Shown here: piece after piece, positions 1 to 5,938 of the stretch
Numbering within the stretch: position 1 is the first letter of the stretch
Layout of the letters: each line of letters starts with the position of its first letter
Source of the DNA: Chloroflexia bacterium
GTDB lineage: Bacteria; Chloroflexota; Chloroflexia; Thermomicrobiales; UBA6265
Direction: 5' to 3'
DNA: 6,207 nucleotides
Assembly (NCBI GenBank): GCA_013696525.1
Contig: JACCYK010000446.1
Location: 1 to 6,207, forward strand
The notes under the pieces: generated by a model
Told to the model about the DNA's origin: nothing
Database searches by the model: none
The model's input: only the letters and a program-made list of their open reading frames with translations
Translations under genes and position numbers: made by a program

Positions 1-1289
1 CGCACATGAAGAACGAGCCGGAGTGGATGCGGGACTACCGCCTCAAGTCGCTCGACCACTTCGAGAAGCGGCCGATGCCGAACTGGGGCAGCGACGCGAT
101 CAAGGACATCGACTTCGACGACATCTATTACTACATCAAGCCGTCGGAGACGATGGGCAAGACGTGGGATGAGGTTCCCTCCTATATCAAGGACACCTTC
201 GAGAAGCTCGGCATCCCGGAGGCAGAACGCAAGTTCTTGGCCGGCGTCGGCGCCCAGTACGAATCCGAGGTCATCTATCACTCGCTGCGCGAAGACCTTG
301 AATCGCAGGGCGTGATCTTTCTCGACATGGATTCGGCAGTTCGCGAGTACCCGGACCTGGTCAAGCAGTATTTCGGCACGATCATCCCCTACGCCGACAA
401 CAAGTTCGCCGCGCTCAACTCGGCGACCTGGTCGGGCGGATCGTTCGTCTACGTGCCGGAGAACGTGCGCATCGAGGTGCCGCTGCAGGCGTACTTCCGG
501 ATCAACGCCGAGAACATGGGCCAGTTCGAGCGCACGCTCATCATCGCCGCGCCAGGCTCCTACGTGCATTACGTCGAAGGCTGCACGGCCCCGACCTACT
601 CGACCGACAGCCTCCACTCGGCGGTCGTCGAGATCGTGGTCCAGGAGGGCGCCCGCGTCCGCTACACCACGATCCAGAACTGGTCGAAGAACGTCTACAA
701 CCTCGTCACCAAGCGCGCCGCCGCCTACAAGGACGCGACGATGGAGTGGGTCGATGGCAACCTCGGCTCCAAGGTGACGATGAAGTACCCCGCGGTCTGG
801 CTGATGGAGCCGGGCGCCCGTGGCGAGATCCTGTCGGTGGCGTTTGCCAGCGATGGGCAGCACCAGGATGCGGGCGGCAAGGTGGTGCATGTGGCGCCGC
901 ACACCTCCTCCCAGATCATCTCGAAGTCGATTTCCAAGGGCGATGGCCGGTCCTCGTACCGGGGCCTGGTCAAGGTCTACAAGGGCGCCTCGGACGTGCG
1001 CAGCAACGTCGTCTGTGACGCGCTGTTGCTCGACGAGACAAGCAAGACCGACACCTACCCGTACATCGAGATCGAGGAAGAGCAGGTCTCGATCGGCCAC
1101 GAGGCGACCGTCTCGAAGGTGGCGGAGGAGCAGATCTTCTACCTGATGAGCCGCGGCCTGAGCCAAGACGAAGCGATGAGCATGATCGTCAACGGCTTCA
1201 TCGAGCCGATCGCCAAGGAGCTGCCGCTGGAATACGCGGTGGAGCTGAACCGGCTCATCCAGCTCGAAATGGAAGGCTCGGTCGGCTAG
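1..1289 (+). CDS. sufB: SufB, Fe-S cluster assembly scaffold subunit (5' end outside the window)
   Basis: SufB is the scaffold subunit of the cytosolic SufBC2D complex, on which Fe-S clusters are built from persulfide sulfur delivered by the desulfurase system. The frame is open from the left edge. The first ATG (position 6) falls inside the conserved family stretch KNEPEWM, has no room for a ribosome binding site, and SufB proteins normally carry about 40 more residues before it, so the true start is upstream. Counting from that ATG (427 residues), family blocks include [48 protein letters not shown] [16 protein letters not shown] and [13 protein letters not shown]. Cys337 (in NVVCDA) and Glu366 (in GHEATVSK) sit 29 residues apart, the same spacing as the functional Cys405 and Glu434 of E. 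coli SufB. The gene ends with TAG and is followed 92 bp later by sufD. Identification is near certain. Confidence 0.97.
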   Translation, partial: HMKNEPEWMRDYRLKSLDHFEKRPMPNWGSDAIKDIDFDDIYYYIKPSETMGKTWDEVPSYIKDTFEKLGIPEAERKFLAGVGAQYESEVIYHSLREDLESQGVIFLDMDSAVREYPDLVKQYFGTIIPYADNKFAALNSATWSGGSFVYVPENVRIEVPLQAYFRINAENMGQFERTLIIAAPGSYVHYVEGCTAPTYSTDSLHSAVVEIVVQEGARVRYTTIQNWSKNVYNLVTKRAAAYKDATMEWVDGNLGSKVTMKYPAVWLMEPGARGEILSVAFASDGQHQDAGGKVVHVAPHTSSQIISKSISKGDGRSSYRGLVKVYKGASDVRSNVVCDALLLDETSKTDTYPYIEIEEEQVSIGHEATVSKVAEEQIFYLMSRGLSQDEAMSMIVNGFIEPIAKELPLEYAVELNRLIQLEMEGSVG

Positions 1290-1309
1290 AAATCCACGCC
1301 CCCTAACCA

Positions 1310-1348
1310 CCAATCCTGGGGGACACGAGCGGACTCCCCCAGGATTGG
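1310..1348. repeat. Perfect 14-bp inverted repeat between sufB and sufD
   Basis: The arm CCAATCCTGGGGGA (1310-1323) and its exact reverse complement (1335-1348) flank an 11-nt loop, CACGAGCGGAC. With A1309 bulged, two more C-G pairs extend the stem. No T-run follows; the next bases are GGGCCGCGGGG. It is therefore not a standard intrinsic terminator. As RNA it would form a very stable hairpin starting 20 nt after the sufB stop and ending about 25 nt before the sufD ribosome binding site. Possible roles are 3'-end protection or processing of the sufB message, partial attenuation, or a dispersed repeat element. The structure is seen directly; the role is inferred. Confidence 0.8.
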
Positions 1349-1381
1349 GGGCCGCGGGGTCGAGCGACGAATGAGGAGACG

Positions 1382-2704
1382 ATGAGCGCGACATTAACCA
1401 GAGAGGCGGCGCTGACCGGCTTTAGCCGGGAGGCCGTCGAAGCCCTATCAGATTGGAAGCAAGAGCCGGACTGGGTCCGTGAGGCCCGGCTCGCGGCCTG
1501 GGACATCTACGAGCAACTGCCGGCGCCGAAGCGCTCGGACGAGGAGTGGCGGCGGACCGATACCCGGACCCTAAAACTGGATGTGTTACGGCCGTTCGCG
1601 GCTGCCAACGGGGGGTCGGCGGCGGGGGCCGGGGATGGATCTCTCGGCGCCGCGAACGCCGGCGTCGTCGTCCAGCGGGATGCCACGATCGCGGACTTCT
1701 CAGCCAGCCCGGAGCTGGCCGCGCAAGGGGTCATCTTCTGTGACCTCGACACCGCCGTCCGGGAGCACGGCGATCTCTTTCGCCACTATTTCATGACCGA
1801 AGCCGTGCCGGTCGATTTCGGCAAATTCGAAGCGTTGCACGCGGCCTTTTGGCAGGGCGGCATATTCCTCTATGTGCCAAAGAACGCGCGGGTCGAGCTG
1901 CCGCTGCGGTCGTTCGTCCAGGCGACGGAGCCGGGCTCGGCCCTCTTCACCCACACCTTGGCCGTCATCGAACAAGGGGCGGAGGCGTTCGTCGTCGATT
2001 CCTACAGCTCGGAGACGCAAGAGCGCCAGGCGTTCACGTCGGGCGTGGTCGAGCTGATCCTGCGCGACGACGCCAAGCTGCGCTACGTCCAAGTCCAAGA
2101 CTGGGGCCGGCACACCTGGAACATCATGACCGAGCGCGCCATCCTCGGCCGGGACGCGACGCTGAACTCGCTGCATGTGACGCTCGGCGCGAAGTTCAGC
2201 AAGAGCTCGATCGGGTCGCATTTGCGCGGCGAGAACAGCCTGGCCGAGATGCTCGGCATCTACTTTGGCGATGGCGATCAGTTCTTCGATCATCACACCT
2301 GGCAGCTCCACGAGTCGCCGCACGCCACCAGCGACCTCGAGTTCAAGGGCGCGCTGAAGGGCACCGCCCGCTCGGTCTACTCTGGCCTGATCAAGGTATT
2401 CGAGGGAGCGCAAAAGACCGACGCGTATCAGCAAAATCGCAACCTGGTGCTTAGCCGGGGCGCTCGGGCCGACTCGATCCCGAACCTGGAAATCAAGGCG
2501 AACGATGTCCGCTGCACCCATGGCGCGACCATCTCGCAGGTCGAAGCGGAGCATCTGTTTTACCTCCAGGCTCGCGGCATCGAGCGGTCCGAGGCGCAGA
2601 AACTGATCGTGGAAGGATTCTTCCGGCCGGTGATCGACCGGATCCCGGACGAGGAGATCCAGGGCTTCCTCGAAAGCGCGATCGCCCGCAAGGTCGGCAT
2701 CTAG
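1382..2704 (+). CDS. sufD: SufD, Fe-S cluster assembly scaffold subunit
   Basis: SufD is the SufB paralogue that pairs with it in the SufBC2D scaffold; it is linked to iron acquisition and to cluster formation at the SufB-SufD interface. The 440-residue product has a helical N-terminal part (residues ~1-70, with the SufB/D-like KQEPDWVREARLAAW), then the beta-helical SufBD core with FGKFEALHAAFWQGGIFLYV, RYVQVQDWG and YSGLIKVFEGAQKTDAYQ. The C-terminus contains DVRCTHGATISQV followed by AEHLFYLQARGI. Cys378 and His380 match Cys358 and His360 of E. coli SufD in the same motif. A Gly/Ala-rich linker (residues ~73-95) makes it slightly longer than the 423-residue E. coli protein. The start is well set: GAGGAG at 1373-1378 lies 3 nt before the ATG, and the sequence aligns from there. 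It follows sufB in the same direction, so co-transcription is likely. Confidence 0.96.
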   Translation: MSATLTREAALTGFSREAVEALSDWKQEPDWVREARLAAWDIYEQLPAPKRSDEEWRRTDTRTLKLDVLRPFAAANGGSAAGAGDGSLGAANAGVVVQRDATIADFSASPELAAQGVIFCDLDTAVREHGDLFRHYFMTEAVPVDFGKFEALHAAFWQGGIFLYVPKNARVELPLRSFVQATEPGSALFTHTLAVIEQGAEAFVVDSYSSETQERQAFTSGVVELILRDDAKLRYVQVQDWGRHTWNIMTERAILGRDATLNSLHVTLGAKFSKSSIGSHLRGENSLAEMLGIYFGDGDQFFDHHTWQLHESPHATSDLEFKGALKGTARSVYSGLIKVFEGAQKTDAYQQNRNLVLSRGARADSIPNLEIKANDVRCTHGATISQVEAEHLFYLQARGIERSEAQKLIVEGFFRPVIDRIPDEEIQGFLESAIARKVGI

Positions 2705-2724
2705 CCCTCCGGGTTTTTCTCTGG

Positions 2725-2774
2725 GGCGAGGCAAGCGCCGGAGCGCGTCAGGCGCTCCGGCCGCGGCCCTCGCC
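2725..2774. repeat. Two-tier inverted repeat between sufD and sufS
   Basis: An inner perfect 10-bp stem, GCCGGAGCGC (2737-2746) with GCGCTCCGGC (2752-2761), closes a 5-nt loop GTCAG. An outer 7-bp stem, GGCGAGG (2725-2731) with CCTCGCC (2768-2774), encloses it, with internal loops of 5 and 6 nt. There is no T-run downstream; the only T-run (2714-2718) lies upstream of the structure. The outer arm ends one base before the sufS Shine-Dalgarno sequence AAGGTGA. It could stabilise a processed mRNA end or influence sufS translation. The pairing is read directly from the sequence; the function is inferred. Confidence 0.75.
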
Positions 2775-2775
2775 G

Positions 2776-2782
2776 AAGGTGA
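2776..2782 (+). promoter_or_regulatory. Ribosome binding site deciding the sufS start
   Basis: AAGGTGA abuts the first possible ATG (2783) with no spacer but lies 6 nt before a second in-frame ATG (2789). The dUTPase gene downstream has the same AAGGTGA at 4893-4899, also exactly 6 nt from its ATG. This parallel favours 2789 as the sufS start. Confidence 0.55.
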
Positions 2783-2788
2783 ATGGAT

Positions 2789-4042
2789 ATGGCGACGCCG
2801 CTTCTCAGCCCCGCTCCGCTCCAGGTCGACGCCATCCGCGCCGATTTCCCGATCTTGAATCAAGCGAACGAGCGCGGCCAGCGCCTGGTCTATCTCGACA
2901 GTGCCGCCAGCTCGCAAAAACCGGCCGTGGTGATCGACGCTCAAGCCAACTATTACCGTCACGACAACGCGAACATTCACCGCGGCGTCTACGCCCTCTC
3001 GGAACGGGCAACGACGGAGTACGAAACGGCGAGGAAACGAGTCGCCGCGTTCATCAACGCGCCCGATCCCGACACCTGTATCTTCGTCCGGAATACGACC
3101 GAAGCGATCAATCTTGTTGCCTACAGTTGGGGCCGGCAACACATCCAAGCTGGCGACCTCCTGGTGGTCACGCTGCTCGACCATCATTCCAACCTGGTGC
3201 CGTGGCAAGTGCTGGCCGAGACACAAGGGGCTGAGCTTGCCTACGCGCGGGTGACGGCCGGCGGCCGGTTGGATGAAGATCACTTGGGGCGGCTGTTGGA
3301 TCGCGAGCCGAAGCTGGTCGCGATGCCGCATGTCTCGAATGCCCTGGGCACGATCGTCGATGTCGCCCGCTGGACCCGGCGAGCGCAAGCGGCGGGGGCC
3401 ACGGTCCTGATCGACGGGGCGCAGAGCGCGCCGCACCTGCCGGTGGATGTGGCCGCGATCGGCTGCGACTTCTTCGCGCTCTCGGGACATAAGCTGCTGG
3501 CGCCGATGGGCTCCGGTGTGTTGTGGGGCAAGCGCGATCGGCTGGACGCGATGCCGCCGTTCCTGACCGGCGGCGGCATGATCCGGCGAGTGACGGTCGA
3601 TGGCACGACTTGGGCCGAGCTGCCCGCCAAGTTCGAGGCGGGGACACCGGCTGTCGGCGAAGCCATCGGTCTCGGCGTCGCGGTTGACTACCTGACCGAG
3701 CTTGGCATGGATCGGGTGCGATCTCATGAGCGAGACCTGACGGACTACGCGCTGGATCGCCTCCAGCGCCTGCCGGGGATTCAACTCTACGGGCCCGATG
3801 ACCTTGACGAGCGGGCCGGGGTCATCTCATTCGCCGTGGGCGAGGTTCATCCGCACGATGTGGCAAGCATCCTGGCCGAGGAGAATGTGGCGGTCCGAGC
3901 TGGACATCACTGTTGCCAGCCGTTGATGCGCGAGCTTGATCTCGTGGCAACGACCCGCGCCAGCTTCTCCGTCTACAACGACGAAACCGACGTCGATCGG
4001 CTGGCGAGCGCGATCGAGCGCGTGATCGAGGTGTTCGCGTAG
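2789..4042 (+). CDS. sufS: SufS, group II cysteine desulfurase
   Basis: This PLP-dependent enzyme converts L-cysteine to L-alanine and holds the sulfur as a cysteine persulfide, the sulfur source for SufU and then SufBCD. It has 417 residues from the ATG at 2789, close to the 406 of E. coli SufS; an ATG at 2783 would add two residues. Motifs in order: FPILN near the N-terminus; YLDSAASSQKP; NIHRGVYALSERAT; LDHHSNLVPW with His132, the residue stacking on PLP; LIDGAQSAPH with Asp209; SGHKLLAP with the PLP-binding Lys235; and VRAGHHCCQPLM with catalytic Cys375. The His-Lys spacing (103) and Asp-Lys spacing (26) equal those of E. coli SufS (His123, Asp200, Lys226). The catalytic cysteine is followed by a second cysteine, where E. 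coli has Ala. The short catalytic loop and RxGHHC motif mark it as SufS rather than IscS/NifS type. SufU follows 57 bp later. Confidence 0.97.
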   Translation: MATPLLSPAPLQVDAIRADFPILNQANERGQRLVYLDSAASSQKPAVVIDAQANYYRHDNANIHRGVYALSERATTEYETARKRVAAFINAPDPDTCIFVRNTTEAINLVAYSWGRQHIQAGDLLVVTLLDHHSNLVPWQVLAETQGAELAYARVTAGGRLDEDHLGRLLDREPKLVAMPHVSNALGTIVDVARWTRRAQAAGATVLIDGAQSAPHLPVDVAAIGCDFFALSGHKLLAPMGSGVLWGKRDRLDAMPPFLTGGGMIRRVTVDGTTWAELPAKFEAGTPAVGEAIGLGVAVDYLTELGMDRVRSHERDLTDYALDRLQRLPGIQLYGPDDLDERAGVISFAVGEVHPHDVASILAEENVAVRAGHHCCQPLMRELDLVATTRASFSVYNDETDVDRLASAIERVIEVFA

Positions 4043-4099
4043 ACGGTTCGCGCGGCGGACAGTCCCTTTTAAAGTGGTCGAGCGAGGAATAATGTCACG

Positions 4100-4489
4100 A
4101 TGGGAGACAGCCTGTACCGCGAGCTCATCATGGACCACAGCAAGCATCCGCGGAATAAGGGCACCCTGGACCCGCACGATTACTCCTACCAGGATGTTAA
4201 TCCGCTTTGTGGGGACGAGATCAGGATCGATGTTCGCGTTCAGGACGATGTGGTGTCCGACATCAAATTCAGTGGCCGCGGCTGCGCGATCAGCCAGGCC
4301 GCGGCCTCGATGCTGACCGAGATGGTGCTGGGTCAACCGGTGGCCGAGGTCAAGACGCTCGCCAAAGAGGATCTGCTCGAAGAGCTAGGCGTCCCGATCG
4401 GTCCGGCCCGGATGAAATGCGCCCTGCTGGGCTTGAAAGTGCTCAAAGCCGGCCTCTATGGCGTGGCGCCGGCGGACGACAGCCTGTAA
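4100..4489 (+). CDS. sufU: SufU, zinc-dependent sulfur acceptor for SufS
   Basis: SufU accepts persulfide sulfur from SufS at a zinc-bound cysteine and passes it on for cluster assembly. The 129-residue protein opens with LYRELIMDHSKHPRNKG, typical of the family. Its zinc ligand set is complete: Cys37 and Asp39 in NPLCGD, Cys62 in GRGCAIS, and Cys107 in ARMKCALL. The last cysteine is preceded by Lys106, as in SufU, rather than by the His of IscU. It lacks about 17-18 residues between the second and third cysteines compared with B. subtilis SufU (147 residues), so it misses the insertion usually used to separate SufU from IscU. Position directly after sufS supports the SufU role. The start ATG has a modest GAGGA at 4084-4088, 11 nt upstream. 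An IscU-like scaffold role is the alternative. Confidence 0.93.
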   Translation: MGDSLYRELIMDHSKHPRNKGTLDPHDYSYQDVNPLCGDEIRIDVRVQDDVVSDIKFSGRGCAISQAAASMLTEMVLGQPVAEVKTLAKEDLLEELGVPIGPARMKCALLGLKVLKAGLYGVAPADDSL

Positions 4490-4497
4490 CACTGAGC

Positions 4498-4503
4498 GAG
4501 GAG
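4498..4503 (+). promoter_or_regulatory. Ribosome binding site fixing the Rieske ferredoxin start
   Basis: GAGGAG lies 2 nt before the ATG at 4506, in the 16-nt gap after the sufU stop. It supports this start over an in-frame ATG at 4458, which would overlap sufU and add 16 residues unlike any Rieske N-terminus. Confidence 0.6.
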
Positions 4504-4505
4504 CA

Positions 4506-4829
4506 ATGGCAGAGGACGACTTCGCCACGGTCGCGAGGACGACCACGCTGGCACCGGGCGAGATGATGTATGTCGAGGTCGGGGACGAGCCCGTCTGTCT
4601 CATTAATCTTGACGGAGCGTTCTACGCGATCAGCGACATTTGCACGCATGAAGAAGCCTCCCTCTCGGATGGCGAGATCACCGGTGACGAGATCGAATGC
4701 CCGCTGCACGGCGGCGCCTTCGAGATCCGGACCGGCCAGCCCGTTTCGTTCCCGGTCGTGGTGCCGGTCGAGACGTTTCGCGTCCGTGTCGTGGGCGACG
4801 AGGTGCAGGTCGTGCGAACTGGTTCGTAG
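4506..4829 (+). CDS. Rieske-type [2Fe-2S] ferredoxin
   Basis: This is a 107-residue soluble, single-domain Rieske protein with no signal peptide or membrane segment. Cluster ligands are Cys46 and His48 in CTH, and Cys65 and His68 in CPLHG, giving C-x-H-x16-C-x2-H. The flanking DGAFYAISDICTHEEASLSDG and HGGAFEIRTGQPVSFP patterns are typical of ferredoxin subunits of non-heme-iron oxygenases and of NirD-like proteins. It begins 16 bp after the sufU stop, so it is very probably co-transcribed with the suf genes. No oxygenase or nitrite reductase gene is in view, so a dioxygenase role is not supported. As known from other suf loci containing Rieske genes, it may be a client of the pathway or an electron donor to cluster assembly; which one cannot be told from the sequence. 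Confidence 0.93.
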   Translation: MAEDDFATVARTTTLAPGEMMYVEVGDEPVCLINLDGAFYAISDICTHEEASLSDGEITGDEIECPLHGGAFEIRTGQPVSFPVVVPVETFRVRVVGDEVQVVRTGS

Positions 4830-4845
4830 CCGCCGCTGATGTCTC

Positions 4846-4854
4846 TGCTAGAAT
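4846..4854 (+). promoter_or_regulatory. Possible extended -10 promoter upstream of the dUTPase gene
   Basis: TGCTAGAAT combines the TGn extension with TAGAAT, five of six matches to the TATAAT consensus. It lies in the 76-bp gap between the Rieske stop and the dUTPase start, which would give a leader of about 45 nt. No good -35 box is seen at 17 nt spacing (GTAGCC at 4826-4831). The gap is longer than the sufU-Rieske spacing, which fits an added internal promoter. This is a pattern match only. Confidence 0.38.
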
Positions 4855-4905
4855 CGAAGCAGCCTGCCGCAACCCCGTGGCAAGCGGAGCCCAAGGTGAA
4901 GGTTA

Positions 4906-5472
4906 ATGGCTGAAACGGAGCAACAACCTCGGTCTGGGGCGCCCGCGGCCGGGGTGCTGGGACGCGACGAGCTGGAGCGACTGATCCGGAGTGAGCGGCC
5001 GCTCGTCAGCGATTGGCTCGACCTCGCGGCCCAGATCCAGCCAAACGGGTTTGATCTGACGTTGCAGGCGGTGGGTAGGCTCAACCGGCGCGGTATCCTG
5101 GGCGCGGACGACGCGGCGCGGGTGCTGCCGGAGGCGCGGCCGATCCCGTTTGAGGACGACGGCTTCGTCACCCTGGCGCCTGGTCCCTATCAGATCATCT
5201 ACAACGAGATCGTGGACCTGCCCTATGACCTGATGGCGTTGGGCCGGCCGCGATCGAGTTTGTGCCGCTGCGGCGTGTCAATTCACACCGCCGTCTGGGA
5301 TGCCGGGTACCGGGGCCGCTCGACCTCCCTCCTCGTCGTGGACAATCCAGACGGGTTCCGCGTCCAGCGAAACGCGCGGGTGATGCAGTTGGTTTTCTTC
5401 TCGCTGACCGGGGCCGTTGGCCAGGGCTACCAGGGGGCATACCAAGGCGAAAACATCGCGGCTGGTCATTGA
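4906..5472 (+). CDS. dut: dUTPase of the dCTP deaminase superfamily (archaeal-type)
   Basis: The likely reaction is hydrolysis of dUTP to dUMP and pyrophosphate, keeping uracil out of DNA and feeding dTMP synthesis. The 188 residues show, in order: an Ala/Pro-rich tail (1-16); QIQPNGFDLTL (43-53); YNEIVDLP (99-106); PRSSLCRCGV (115-124), the dUTPase motif 2 region; TAVWDAGYRG (128-137), motif 3; ARVMQLVFF (157-165), motif 4; and GYQGAYQGENI (174-184), which resembles the dCTP deaminase C-terminus. Asp132 and Tyr135 correspond to Asp90 and Tyr93 of E. coli dUTPase motif 3. The Glu used for deamination (Glu138 in E. coli Dcd) is absent: the aligned stretch reads TSLLVVDN. This favours dUTPase over dCTP deaminase. 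The start is supported by AAGGTGA at 4893-4899, 6 nt before the ATG. Its position after suf genes looks incidental. Uncertainty lies in exact substrate, not in the superfamily. Confidence 0.82.
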   Translation: MAETEQQPRSGAPAAGVLGRDELERLIRSERPLVSDWLDLAAQIQPNGFDLTLQAVGRLNRRGILGADDAARVLPEARPIPFEDDGFVTLAPGPYQIIYNEIVDLPYDLMALGRPRSSLCRCGVSIHTAVWDAGYRGRSTSLLVVDNPDGFRVQRNARVMQLVFFSLTGAVGQGYQGAYQGENIAAGH

Positions 5473-5479
5473 CGATGAG

Positions 5480-5749
5480 TTAGGAGTTCCGGCGGGCGAA
5501 GTCGGGACGGCGAGGTGACTCGCCTGGCACCGGGATTTGCGTGTTGAGCCGCTGGAGGGTGGCGGTCTGGTTACACCCTTCCACCGGACAGTAGTAGATC
5601 AGCGTGTATTCTTCCTCCGATTGGTCCGAGAACCGCGTCGGGCGCCCCTGCTTGCCGCGGAGCACCATCTCGACATGGTGGTCGGGACAATGCGGAATCA
5701 ATGGCTCGTCCCGTTCCCGGCGAAGAATCACGTCAAAGATGCGCTGCAC
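5480..5749 (-). CDS. Small zinc-ribbon-like protein of unknown function
   Basis: I do not recognise a named family. The product is 89 residues, soluble and charged. The likely metal site pairs HCPDHH (Cys21, His24) with YYCPVEGC (Cys54, Cys59), separated by a conserved-looking stretch, GRPTRFSDQSEEEYTLIYY. This looks like a Cys-x2-His / Cys-x4-Cys zinc ribbon. The C-terminal tail (about 70-89) is Pro/Arg-rich. The gene starts with GTG: there is no in-frame ATG between the upstream stop and Met28, and GAGGAG sits 6 nt ahead of the GTG, an ideal spacing. It converges on the dUTPase gene with 7 bp between stop codons. No terminator fits between them, so the two transcripts should overlap. Zinc ribbons serve in nucleic-acid or protein binding, but no role can be assigned here. 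Confidence 0.8.
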   Translation of the reverse strand: MQRIFDVILRRERDEPLIPHCPDHHVEMVLRGKQGRPTRFSDQSEEEYTLIYYCPVEGCNQTATLQRLNTQIPVPGESPRRPDFARRNS

Positions 5750-5755
5750 CGGGGT

Positions 5756-5761
5756 CTCCTC
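5756..5761 (-). promoter_or_regulatory. Ribosome binding site for the GTG start of the zinc-ribbon gene
   Basis: On the minus strand this reads GAGGAG, followed by a 6-nt spacer (5755-5750) and then GTG at 5749-5747. It matches the GAGGAG sites of sufD and the Rieske gene and is the main evidence that this minus-strand gene is real and starts at GTG. Confidence 0.65.
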
Positions 5762-5938
5762 GACTAGTGATCGTGACGAATCGGATCATCCGTATCGTCG
5801 TTGAGTTTGCTGCTCGATTCAACTCGGTCCGCGTTCGCGGCAATGAAACCAGGCGGCCCGATCAGGCGCTAGTATACGAGAAGCCCGGGCGCCAAGCGGG
5901 AGAACGTATTCGCGGCCACGCGTGAAGGCGAGGACCGG

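Noticed and set aside
2705..2720. CCCTCCGGGTTTTT after the sufD stop as a terminator.
   Set aside because: The possible stem is only about 3 bp before the T-run, too weak for intrinsic termination, and the operon continues downstream.
2783..2788. ATG at 2783 as the sufS start.
   Set aside because: AAGGTGA directly touches this ATG, leaving no spacer, whereas the ATG at 2789 has the same 6-nt spacing seen at the dUTPase gene. The difference is only two residues, so 2783 is not excluded.
1700..3784. A 694-codon open frame on the minus strand across sufD and sufS.
   Set aside because: It lies opposite two unmistakable genes, is rich in Arg, Ala and Asp as expected from a high-GC antisense frame, has no recognisable motif, and spans the intergenic hairpin. 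It is a shadow frame.
4060..4078. AT-rich CTTTTAAAG upstream of sufU as a promoter.
   Set aside because: There is no convincing -35 or -10 pair at proper spacing, and the 57-bp gap fits simple operon continuation.
4458..4505. An upstream in-frame ATG that would lengthen the Rieske ferredoxin by 16 residues.
   Set aside because: It overlaps the sufU coding region, has no suitable ribosome binding site, and the added Arg-rich residues are unlike Rieske N-termini. GAGGAG sits just before the ATG at 4506.
5761..5938. Divergent promoters or operators between the zinc-ribbon gene and the gene at 5939.
   Set aside because: Only weak matches were found (TAGTAT at 5870-5875, and GAGTT/AACTC arms at 5803-5807 and 5821-5825). 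They are too weak to call as sites, although promoters must exist somewhere near.
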